41,962 nt of DNA from Methanosarcinales archaeon (GTDB lineage Archaea; Halobacteriota; Methanosarcinia; Methanosarcinales; Methanocomedenaceae): positions 1 to 41,962 of the forward strand of contig JACUTQ010000004.1 in assembly GCA_014859725.1 (NCBI GenBank), read 5' to 3'. Below, piece after piece: positions 17,628 through 24,653 of the stretch. The stretch's first letter is position 1. Every line of letters begins with the position of its first letter. A model generated the notes under the pieces. The model was not told where the DNA came from, did not search any database, and saw only the letters and a program-made list of their open reading frames with translations. A program made the position numbers and the translations under genes.

Positions 17628-17765
17628 TAAAATAAAAAATGACAGAAAGAATAACAAAAAATAAAAAATGAAAAATATATCATTTTTAGTTGGTAAATAA
17701 AATTATATAAACATTTCTATTTAGTGCTTAATAAATACAACTGCACAATTTCCCGATTTTTTTTT

Positions 17766-17794
17766 AATTTCCAATGGAAATCATGGGGATGGTG
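17766..17794 (+). repeat. ORB element 3, inverted relative to elements 1 and 2
   Basis: Plus-strand reading AATTTCCAATGGAAATCATG then GGGATGGTG: a TTCCAATGGAA dyad followed by a G-rich string. Its orientation opposes ORB 1 and 2, so the G-strings point away from the AT-rich core on both sides. Confidence 0.8.
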
Positions 17795-17826
17795 TAGTCC
17801 GAACTAATTAAACACGAAAAAATAAA

Positions 17827-18855
17827 TCAAACCTTTTCAAGTACACTGATCCTTCTTGTCAGACTCCGATGCACCCTTTGGGTATACACTTCACTCACCA
17901 CAAAACCAGAATCCTCTGCCCACTCCTCAATATTACATTCTGAAACCAACACAGCACGTCCGCCAAACCGCAGGATCCTGTATATTTCATTTAAAGAGTG
18001 CATCATCAATTGTTCAAGGGATTGCGCCTGTATGAGTGCGGAGCGTCCGTACGGCGGGTCGGTCAGTACAATATTAACACAATTATCTCTTATTGCCATG
18101 TCTCCTGCATCCTGTAGAAAGACAGAATAATTGACACCGTAAAAATCAAGGTTCAGCTTTGCACCATTAATGATCATCTTCTGTACATCGCACCCCACAG
18201 TCACTGCACCAATGAGTCCCGCCTCTATGATCAATCCACCTGTACCGCTATATGGGTCCAGAACAATATCATTTTGTCGTACACGAGCAATATTTACCAC
18301 AGCCCTCGCCAGCCTGGGCATTAAGACACCAGGGTAAAAGAAAGGCTTGTTCTGGGGATTGCGGGTTTCAAATACACTTCTATCAATGCATTCCAATACC
18401 TTTCCGAAGATACATTTACTATCTGAAATTATCGCTCGATATCTAATATCAGGGGCTTTTAGATTGGCTTTAAATCCTTTATCATAAAGAATTTTCCCAA
18501 TTCCACGCTCGATCTCTTCAGATGAAATATGACTCTTGTGCTTTATCTTCTTGGTCCTTATATTATATGTCCTGGAAATATGATCTTCAAACTCAATACC
18601 TTCAGCCATTTTTAGGATATCTGCAAATTCGGCACCTGAAATCCCAAGTACTTCGATAATATACCACGTCATGGCAAGTCGATTGGCCAGTGTATTCATT
18701 TGAGAAATAATAATTCCAGGGACTTCAATAACAAGAATCTGATCAAGTTGATAATATAAAGAAAAACCAACATTTTCGGCTTGTAAAACCCCGATTACCT
18801 CAGCAGCAGGGAGATCAGGATGTTCGCCAGACAGTTCAAAAGCTATTAAAGTCAT
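17827..18855 (-). CDS. tRNA (guanine10-N2)-methyltransferase, Trm11/TrmG10-like
   Basis: The 342-residue protein combines an N-terminal THUMP-like RNA-binding part (residues about 1-150, with RTYNIRTKKIKHK) and a Rossmann methyltransferase domain. Motif I is DIVLDPYSGTGGLIIEAGLIG, and the amino-methylating motif is NIVLTDPPYGRS. It is preceded by FFYPGVLMPRLARAVVNIA, as in archaeal G10 dimethyltransferases (TIGR01177 type). It should methylate N2 of G10 in tRNA. It lies 19 bases after truA on the same strand, giving a tRNA modification pair next to the origin. Confidence 0.88.
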   Translation of the reverse strand: MTLIAFELSGEHPDLPAAEVIGVLQAENVGFSLYYQLDQILVIEVPGIIISQMNTLANRLAMTWYIIEVLGISGAEFADILKMAEGIEFEDHISRTYNIRTKKIKHKSHISSEEIERGIGKILYDKGFKANLKAPDIRYRAIISDSKCIFGKVLECIDRSVFETRNPQNKPFFYPGVLMPRLARAVVNIARVRQNDIVLDPYSGTGGLIIEAGLIGAVTVGCDVQKMIINGAKLNLDFYGVNYSVFLQDAGDMAIRDNCVNIVLTDPPYGRSALIQAQSLEQLMMHSLNEIYRILRFGGRAVLVSECNIEEWAEDSGFVVSEVYTQRVHRSLTRRISVLEKV

Positions 18856-18874
18856 CTTTTAGATTGTTATGATA

Positions 18875-19687
18875 TTAGGATTGCATGTTCTTTATGAATT
18901 CATTGAATATTTTTGCATTTATTCCATACCAAATGTAATTTTCTAGCAGTCGTTTGGCAAAAATTTTTTTAGAATATGCATCATCTTCCCATGGTATATC
19001 AAAGCCATAGTTCACATTTTTAAGCAAAAGGCCGAATGCAGGTGCAGGTTCCAAACCCTCCTTGAACTCTTCAGGCTGCAGCATTTTCTCCAGCCATTCC
19101 ATATCCCTTACCTCATCACCTATCATCTGAATTGCAGTGACGATTTTTCTCACCATATGCCATAGAAAACTATTTGCTTCAATATCCAGGGTGACAAAAT
19201 CGTCGTCTAATCTGATGTCAATACGTTTAACCGTTCTTATAGTAGATTTATCCCCGTCCGAAGTGGCAAAATTGGAAAAGTCATGAGTGCCTTTAAGAAA
19301 TCTTGATGCTTTTCGTATCAAAGGGATATTTATGCACCCACACATGATATACCTGTACTCCCTGCTCAGAGCATGTCTTCTCGGATTAAAGTCATTCGCA
19401 ACTTCAGCCTTTGACCAAATCCATAGAGAGGGAGGCAATAAATTATTTATCACTCTTGGTATAGCCAATTTTGGATTGTCTGTATCAAAAGCTATCACTT
19501 GTCCCAGTGCATGAACACCTGTATCTGTTCGACCCGAAGCAATGTAGCGGGCACTTTTTGGATCTTTGATGATGTTAAGTTCTTCGAGAACCTTGAAAAG
19601 TTCATTCTCAACAGCATAGGCGTTTTTCTGGATATGGAATCCATGGTAATCAGTACCGATATACGCTACCTTCAAAGCAATTCTCAT
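18875..19687 (-). CDS. truA: tRNA pseudouridine synthase A
   Basis: The 270-residue protein has the TruA start (VAYIGTDYHGFHIQKN), the catalytic Asp in ASGRTDTGVHALGQV, NDFNPRRHALSREYRYI, and EANSFLWHMVRKIV. It isomerises uridines 38-40 in the tRNA anticodon arm. Size and motifs are normal. The gene is the first of a likely operon with the downstream G10 methyltransferase, separated by 19 bases. Confidence 0.93.
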   Translation of the reverse strand: MRIALKVAYIGTDYHGFHIQKNAYAVENELFKVLEELNIIKDPKSARYIASGRTDTGVHALGQVIAFDTDNPKLAIPRVINNLLPPSLWIWSKAEVANDFNPRRHALSREYRYIMCGCINIPLIRKASRFLKGTHDFSNFATSDGDKSTIRTVKRIDIRLDDDFVTLDIEANSFLWHMVRKIVTAIQMIGDEVRDMEWLEKMLQPEEFKEGLEPAPAFGLLLKNVNYGFDIPWEDDAYSKKIFAKRLLENYIWYGINAKIFNEFIKNMQS

Positions 19688-19743
19688 ACGATCAATCGAT
19701 GTGATTTAAGCTTATGTTATATTAAAATTAACTCAATAAATTC

Positions 19744-20460
19744 TTAATATCGTTTTTTTCTACTGCGAATATAATCAACAATTATTAGAGCACCGATTAT
19801 GAATACGCAACCAAACAAAAACCACAGGCCATTATCGAAAACAAATCCTGAATCTGCGGCTTTCTGGGCTTCTTGTGCAACTTCGGAAATTACCGCCCCG
19901 GTAGTATCATTTACCATCATCTTATTGGCAGTTTCATTTACAGCACTGCCAACACCATCTCCGGCATAATAGAAAACATTGGATACCATCTCATCTGATG
20001 ACATCCCTTCAAATTTTTTAGACATAATTGTATTATTTAATTTGAAATATGGACCTGTCAATAATTTAACAAGACCGGTAGCCAATATTGCAGCAAGGAA
20101 AACTCCGAGATATTTTTTCAGGATATCGACGATTGAACCATTATCTATTTTCTCGGGCACTACTACGATCAATTTACGAACAGGTGCATAAACCTTTACT
20201 TGCCTTCCTTTTTCGCTGTATTTTATACGTTCGATCTTTACAAGCCCTGCTTCTACGAGATTCTCCAGATTATATTTTATCGTGGTTAGTGGAGTATTTA
20301 ATTTATTGGCAATTTCAGATGCGCTCATTGAGTGCTCAGCCAGTAATTCCAATACTTCCCTGGCTGTGTCGTTGGTAATGACCTGTGTTATTTTCTTGGA
20401 GTCATCACCTAATGGCAGAACAAGGAATTTTTCACTGTTATTTATTTCATATTTTTCCAT
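19744..20460 (-). CDS. Membrane-anchored ArsR-like winged-helix regulator
   Basis: The 238-residue protein has an N-terminal winged helix (residues about 25-85: AREVLELLAEHSMSASEIAN, then LTTIKYNLENLVEAGLVKIE). Hydrophobic segments lie near residues 120-137 (LGVFLAAILATGLVKLL) and 210-230 (LWFLFGCVFIIGALIIVDYI), and a basic tail RSRKKRY follows. The region between them is probably extracytoplasmic, so the protein may sense an external or membrane signal and act on DNA from the membrane. This is a common archaeal layout with few characterised members. A TATA-like TATAAAAT about 25 bases upstream suggests a leaderless mRNA, and an inverted repeat beside it may be its own operator. Confidence 0.75.
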   Translation of the reverse strand: MEKYEINNSEKFLVLPLGDDSKKITQVITNDTAREVLELLAEHSMSASEIANKLNTPLTTIKYNLENLVEAGLVKIERIKYSEKGRQVKVYAPVRKLIVVVPEKIDNGSIVDILKKYLGVFLAAILATGLVKLLTGPYFKLNNTIMSKKFEGMSSDEMVSNVFYYAGDGVGSAVNETANKMMVNDTTGAVISEVAQEAQKAADSGFVFDNGLWFLFGCVFIIGALIIVDYIRSRKKRY

Positions 20461-20477
20461 GTTGCAAAGTAGGTCTC

Positions 20478-20523
20478 ATTTTATACAAATAAATAGCGTT
20501 AACTGCAAAATAGTTCGCAGTTA
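20478..20523 (-). promoter_or_regulatory. Promoter with adjacent inverted-repeat operator candidate for the HTH regulator
   Basis: On the minus strand TATAAAAT (20478-20486) lies at the right distance for initiation near the ATG at 20460. Immediately upstream is a perfect 7-bp inverted repeat, TAACTGC (20500-20506) and GCAGTTA (20517-20523), with a 10-base spacer. This is a plausible binding site for an ArsR-like dimer, possibly autoregulation. Confidence 0.45.
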
Positions 20524-20640
20524 TTGGCTTTTTGTATATGGTTGTATCTTTAAAAAATGCCTGCTGAATTGACTTCGTCTATTAATATTTTGATGTTCAG
20601 CAGCCCGTTTAATTATTCCATTCCAGAAAATATCTTCCAT
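20521..20640 (-). CDS. Hypothetical 39-residue basic protein with strong ribosome binding site
   Basis: An ATG at 20640 is preceded by GAGGTGATT six bases upstream, one of the best Shine-Dalgarno matches in the window. The peptide begins MEDIFWNGIIKRAAEHQNIN and continues with a basic part (RRSQFSRHFLKIQPY). It is too short for family assignment and may be a small DNA- or RNA-binding protein, or a leader peptide upstream of the HTH regulator that starts 60 bases downstream. The rest of 20641-20756 is the promoter region of the divergent synthase gene (TTTATATC near 20730). Confidence 0.45.
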   Translation of the reverse strand: MEDIFWNGIIKRAAEHQNINRRSQFSRHFLKIQPYTKSQ

Positions 20641-20756
20641 ATTTAATCACCTCGATTTGGAAAGCGATTGCTATAATTATTAACCAAAGCCAAGAGCAAG
20701 GTGAAAGTAATATATGAACTGTAACAAGCCTTTTATATCATAAACCAACTTTATAT

Positions 20757-22325
20757 TTGAGGTTTTTTATATGGAAGAATTTAAAGCGAGGGATCGTTTT
20801 CTATATCACTGAATCGATACGTGGCAAACATGTAACTATTTTTGATACAACCTTGCGAGATGGTGAACAGACCCCTGGCGTATCTCTTACTTTTGAGCAG
20901 AAAAATGAAATTGCGAGACAGCTTGACAAGCTGGGTGTAGATATCATTGAAGCCGGGTTCCCCATGTCATCAGATGGTGAAAAACAGAATGTATCAGAGA
21001 TCGCAAAGATGGGGCTGTCACTGGAAGTGTGTGGATTGTCAAGGGTAGTCCTGTCTGATATTGATGCATGTCTTGATTGCGAAGTGGATATGGTGCATAC
21101 TTTTGTGCCAACATCAGATATACAGCGTATTCACACCATCAAGAAGAGCAGAGAAGAAGTGCTTGATATGGCAGTTAAAGCTGTTGAATATATTAAAGAC
21201 CATGGTGCAAAGTGCATGTTCAGTGCTATGGACGCTACCCGTACAGATTTTGATTATCTTTTAGAGATTAACAAGGCAGTACAGGATGCAGGATGCGATG
21301 TTATTAATATACCTGATACAGTAGGTGTTATCGTACCATCTGGTATGAAGGACCTGATAAGTGAGATCCGAAAGGCCATTACCATAGATATAGACGTGCA
21401 CTGCCATAACGACTTCGGACTGGCAGTAGCCAACAGTCTTGCTGCAGTTGAAGGAGGTGGAGATCAGGTGCAGGTCACCATAAACGGTCTGGGAGAAAGA
21501 GCAGGCAATGCAGATCTGGGTGAGACTGTTATGAGCCTTCATAGTATCTATGGAGCAAAAACAAATATCAATACCGAGTACCTGGTTGAAACGTCAAGGA
21601 TGGTCGAGAGGTATACGGGAGTGAGAATCCCCCCCATCATGCCTATTGTGGGTGAAAATGCCTTTGCTCATGAAAGTGGTATCCATACTCATGGTGTTCT
21701 GACCCGGACTGATACTTTTGAGCCAGGTATCATGACACCGGAAATGGTAGGCCACAAACGAAGGATCGTATTAGGTAAACATGCAGGTAAGCATGCGGTT
21801 GGCCAATCCCTGAATGCTGCCGGTCTGGACCCTGACCCTGATCAATTGAATGAGATCATGTCAAGGATGAAAGATCTGAGCAATAAGGGTAAGAAGGTAA
21901 CAGATGCAGATCTGATAGCCATAGCTGAGGCCATTATGGGTAAAGTCAAAAAATCAGAAAGACCTATAGATCTTTTGGAGGTCTCGGTTATGACAGGTAA
22001 TTTAATAACCTCAACTGCTTCTGTAAAAGCCAGGGTCAGAGGGATTGAAAAGATAGAAGCATCAACCGGAGTAGGTCCTGTAGATGCAGCCTTGAATGCG
22101 GTACAGAAAATCATTGACGGGCATAAAACCATTAAACTCAGGGATTTCAAGATCGAAGCAATTTCGGGTGGTTCGGATGCTTTGGCTGAAGTTATCATCG
22201 GGGTTGAGGATGATAAGGGTCACATCATGACAGCCAGAGCCGCCAATGAAGATATTGTGATGGCATCAGTGGAAGCCCTTGTAACTGCAATGAATCATGT
22301 ACTCATGATGCCACACGATGACTGA
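20757..22325 (+). CDS. 2-isopropylmalate / (R)-citramalate synthase family enzyme
   Basis: The protein of about 520 residues has the family signature [16 protein letters not shown], the metal-binding [26 protein letters not shown] and [11 protein letters not shown]. It also has a C-terminal LeuA-type allosteric domain (residues about 390-515). Candidates are LeuA (leucine synthesis) and CimA (citramalate route to isoleucine); the regulatory domain argues against homocitrate synthase AksA but does not separate the two. The in-frame start is a TTG at 20757 without a good ribosome site. An ATG at 20771, eight bases after GAGGT, opens [10 protein letters not shown] in another frame; a one-base shift near the TTTT at 20797-20800 would join it to [13 protein letters not shown]. 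The true start is therefore uncertain. Overlaps the next gene by 8 bases. Confidence 0.88.
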   Translation: MRFFIWKNLKRGIVFYITESIRGKHVTIFDTTLRDGEQTPGVSLTFEQKNEIARQLDKLGVDIIEAGFPMSSDGEKQNVSEIAKMGLSLEVCGLSRVVLSDIDACLDCEVDMVHTFVPTSDIQRIHTIKKSREEVLDMAVKAVEYIKDHGAKCMFSAMDATRTDFDYLLEINKAVQDAGCDVINIPDTVGVIVPSGMKDLISEIRKAITIDIDVHCHNDFGLAVANSLAAVEGGGDQVQVTINGLGERAGNADLGETVMSLHSIYGAKTNINTEYLVETSRMVERYTGVRIPPIMPIVGENAFAHESGIHTHGVLTRTDTFEPGIMTPEMVGHKRRIVLGKHAGKHAVGQSLNAAGLDPDPDQLNEIMSRMKDLSNKGKKVTDADLIAIAEAIMGKVKKSERPIDLLEVSVMTGNLITSTASVKARVRGIEKIEASTGVGPVDAALNAVQKIIDGHKTIKLRDFKIEAISGGSDALAEVIIGVEDDKGHIMTARAANEDIVMASVEALVTAMNHVLMMPHDD

Positions 22326-23082
22326 TCCTGCGACATATATTCTTGACCTGGACGGTGTTGTATATCTCGGGAAAAATATTATTCCCAGAGCCGATGAGGC
22401 CATTGACCGTTTAAGGGATGCAGGCCACCGTGTGATCTTTCTGACAAACAACTCCACACGTTCGAGAGAATCAGTTGCCAATAAGCTGAAGAGTATGGGC
22501 ATCATGTGCGCCGGCAGTGATGTGATAACTTCAGCTTATGCTGCTTCTGTTTACATCAAAGAACAATATGGTCCGAGTACTGTCTATTGTATCGGAGAGC
22601 CTGGTCTTATCGAGGAACTGGAACAGGAAGGGCATACCATATCCCAACAGAACGTTGACCTGGTTGTGGTGGGTCTGGATAAGGAATTCACCTATCACAA
22701 GTTGGAACTTGGTCTGGACAACCTTAGAGCAGGGGCTGGATTTATAGCTACCAATACCGATGCCCTGCTGCCTACTGAATCCGGTTTTTTGCCAGGCGCA
22801 GGCAGTATGGTTGCTGCTCTAAAGGCTGCTTCCGGCAAAGACCCTATTGTGATAGGAAAACCCAATAAACCCATAATCGATGTGCTGCTAAATGAATATG
22901 GCCTGAAAAATGGAGAATGCGTGATGATAGGTGACCGGCTTGAAACAGATATTCTGGCAGGGATCAATGCAGGTATGAGGACCGTACTGGTCCTGACAGG
23001 ATCTTCCGGTATAGAGGACATTGAAATATCAGGGATACGACCTGATACTATCCTTGACAGTATCGTGGATCTTGGTCCCTAA
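22318..23082 (+). CDS. HAD-IIA family sugar/nucleotide phosphatase (NagD-like)
   Basis: The 254-residue protein has the HAD nucleophile motif [12 protein letters not shown], motif [15 protein letters not shown], Lys-containing motif [13 protein letters not shown] and motif [15 protein letters not shown]. The capping domain between motifs II and III is of the C2/NagD type. Such enzymes dephosphorylate small phosphorylated metabolites (4-nitrophenyl phosphate in assays); the natural substrate cannot be told. It is translationally coupled to the upstream synthase and overlaps the convergent desulforedoxin-like gene by 4 bases at the 3' end. Confidence 0.88.
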   Translation: MTDPATYILDLDGVVYLGKNIIPRADEAIDRLRDAGHRVIFLTNNSTRSRESVANKLKSMGIMCAGSDVITSAYAASVYIKEQYGPSTVYCIGEPGLIEELEQEGHTISQQNVDLVVVGLDKEFTYHKLELGLDNLRAGAGFIATNTDALLPTESGFLPGAGSMVAALKAASGKDPIVIGKPNKPIIDVLLNEYGLKNGECVMIGDRLETDILAGINAGMRTVLVLTGSSGIEDIEISGIRPDTILDSIVDLGP

Positions 23083-23213
23083 CGGCTCATGCGCTCTTTA
23101 TAGTATTCTTCCTTTGGTACCATTTCAAGATTGCAGCATATCAATGGATCGTTACCAGGAAACAGTATTTCGATCTCATTACCGCATATCTCGCATAAGT
23201 AGATATCGCCCAT
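23079..23213 (-). CDS. Desulforedoxin-like 44-residue iron-binding protein
   Basis: This short gene encodes MGDIYLCEICGNEIEILF, then PLICCNLEMVPKEEYYKERM and SR. The four cysteines (Cys7, Cys10, Cys26, Cys27) follow the CxxC...CC pattern of desulforedoxin and of the N-terminal domain of desulfoferrodoxin, which bind one iron in Fe(SCys)4 geometry. The superoxide reductase domain of desulfoferrodoxin is absent. A role in electron transfer or oxidative stress is likely, by family analogy. The ribosome site is weak. It is convergent with the HAD gene, and the IS element begins 138 bases upstream. Confidence 0.75.
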   Translation of the reverse strand: MGDIYLCEICGNEIEILFPGNDPLICCNLEMVPKEEYYKERMSR

Positions 23214-23350
23214 TTCAGTCAATTAATTCGTCCCCATTTGATAATTTATTTGATAATAGTATTCTATCGTGCTATTATTAATATTTTATTGAGTCCGGGA
23301 ATATCGTATTTAAGCTATGGGTAATGCTGAATTGTTATATCCTAAGGAGT

Positions 23351-24649
23351 TGCGCATAATTAAATTGAACAAATTTTATTATTTCGTGGACATATTTTGT
23401 AATTCCATTCACCATGGAAATCATCTTTTTCAATGTTCAATTCATCCATTTCTTTATCATAGATTTTAATTCCTGTTTGATATCCATTCCTATCTATCTC
23501 TGCACTTATTTTCAGACCTTTTTTTGTTGTAGTACTTCCTATTAAATTTACCATCACCTCATGACTCACTAATGGTTTTCCACGCCAGTTTTGTGTAATA
23601 TGGCAGAACATTCTATGTTCAATTTTGTTCCATTTGCTCGTACCTGGTGGAAAATGGCACACTGAAATCTTTAATTGAGTTTCATCAGCAAATTTTTGAA
23701 GTGATACCTTCCATAGTCGTGAACGACGGCCATTACTGCCACCACCATCAGCAATAATTAATAGACTATTTGCATTTGCATAACGCTGTACTCCCATCTT
23801 CCGCCACCAACGTCTTATAGTCTCACATGCAAATTCAGCAGTATCGTGATCTTTTCCAACGCTAACCCATCCCACATTATCCGTTATGTCATACACACCA
23901 TATGGGATGCCTTTCCCTAATGCTTTATCTTTAAAATCATAAACTTGAACCTCTTCAGGTTCGCCTTTTGGACGCCATTCCTGGCCAACATTCTTAAAGT
24001 CCCCAATAAGTTCCTTCTTTTTTGTATCTACTGAAATTACTGGTTGTCCTCGAGCCTGAAATTGCTTCGTCTTTGAATTTATGTATTCGAATTGTGCATC
24101 ACGATCTGGATGTGAGGCACCTTCTTTTGTTTTTCTGTTAGATTGAAGACTATAATCCAAATCATGAAGCAGTTGAGCAACTTTTCTATCACCGATTATA
24201 TGATTTTGTCTTTCAAGTTCTTCTGCCAATTTTCTTGTGCTTTTACAAGTCCATCGTAGTGGAGATTCTGGATCGCCACGAGTGGCAGGCTCAAGAAGCA
24301 TTTCCAAATCTTGTATTAATGTAGTATCTTTTTCAATGAGGGATTTACGTCCCCCTCCAGAACGTCGAATCTTCACAACTTCTAATTCTTTTCCCTCGAT
24401 TAGCTTATTTAACTCCTTCATAGCCCTGGTAATCGTAGTTCGCGATAATCCGGTAGCATTTGACACCTCTGATATACCACCCCACCCTATTGCTTTCGCC
24501 TCTATAGCAGCCCATATGCGGCATGTCCTCTCATCCAAGATATTTTTTAGCGGTTCGTATTTGCTTCTTATGATGTCTACGTTTGTCATATACTAACATA
24601 ATAATACGGCATCATATATTACTATAATTGTTCATGTTATTTATGCGCA
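23351..24649 (-). mobile_element. ISAzo13-like insertion sequence, 1.3 kb, apparently complete
   Basis: The transposase gene is flanked by terminal inverted repeats. The left end TGCGCATAATTAAATTGAAC (23351-23370) and the reverse complement of the right end TGCGCATAAATAACATGAAC match at most positions, followed by shared AA. Only a possible 2-bp GT duplication is visible at the junctions. The element sits 4 bases from the stop codon of the PAPS-reductase-like gene, so it did not break that gene but may have altered its terminator. Confidence 0.8.
23360..24589 (-). CDS. ISAzo13-family DDE transposase
   Basis: The 409-residue protein starts with an HTH region (ISEVSNATGLSRTTITRAMK, residues about 39-58) followed by RRSGGGRK and the DDE core. 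Catalytic acids are in PVISVDTKKKELIGDF, LLIIADGGGSNGRR and KWNKIEHRMFCHITQNW. The block QEWRPKGEPEEVQVYDF is typical of the ISAzo13 family. The frame is full length and undisrupted, so the element may be active. Stop and start lie 9 and 60 bases inside the terminal repeats. Confidence 0.92.
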   Translation of the reverse strand: MTNVDIIRSKYEPLKNILDERTCRIWAAIEAKAIGWGGISEVSNATGLSRTTITRAMKELNKLIEGKELEVVKIRRSGGGRKSLIEKDTTLIQDLEMLLEPATRGDPESPLRWTCKSTRKLAEELERQNHIIGDRKVAQLLHDLDYSLQSNRKTKEGASHPDRDAQFEYINSKTKQFQARGQPVISVDTKKKELIGDFKNVGQEWRPKGEPEEVQVYDFKDKALGKGIPYGVYDITDNVGWVSVGKDHDTAEFACETIRRWWRKMGVQRYANANSLLIIADGGGSNGRRSRLWKVSLQKFADETQLKISVCHFPPGTSKWNKIEHRMFCHITQNWRGKPLVSHEVMVNLIGSTTTKKGLKISAEIDRNGYQTGIKIYDKEMDELNIEKDDFHGEWNYKICPRNNKICSI

Positions 24650-24653
24650 GTTA

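Larger units (their letters stand above)
17313..17826. other. Chromosomal replication origin (oriC) with ORB repeats and AT-rich unwinding region
   Basis: This 514-base gene-free region lies between cdc6 and the next gene. It contains two ORBs with the consensus reading on the minus strand (17434-17455, 17564-17587), a mini-ORB (17611-17627), a further core-like TCCATTGGAA at 17398-17407, and one ORB in the opposite orientation (17766-17794). The inverted ORBs flank a very AT-rich stretch (about 17630-17760, long A and T runs), the likely duplex-unwinding element. The layout of initiator gene, inverted ORBs and AT-rich core is that of mapped archaeal origins. Confidence 0.9.

Noticed and set aside
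23351-24649. Longer target-site duplication around the insertion sequence
   Set aside because: Only a shared GT at the junctions is visible; a two-base match is not convincing.
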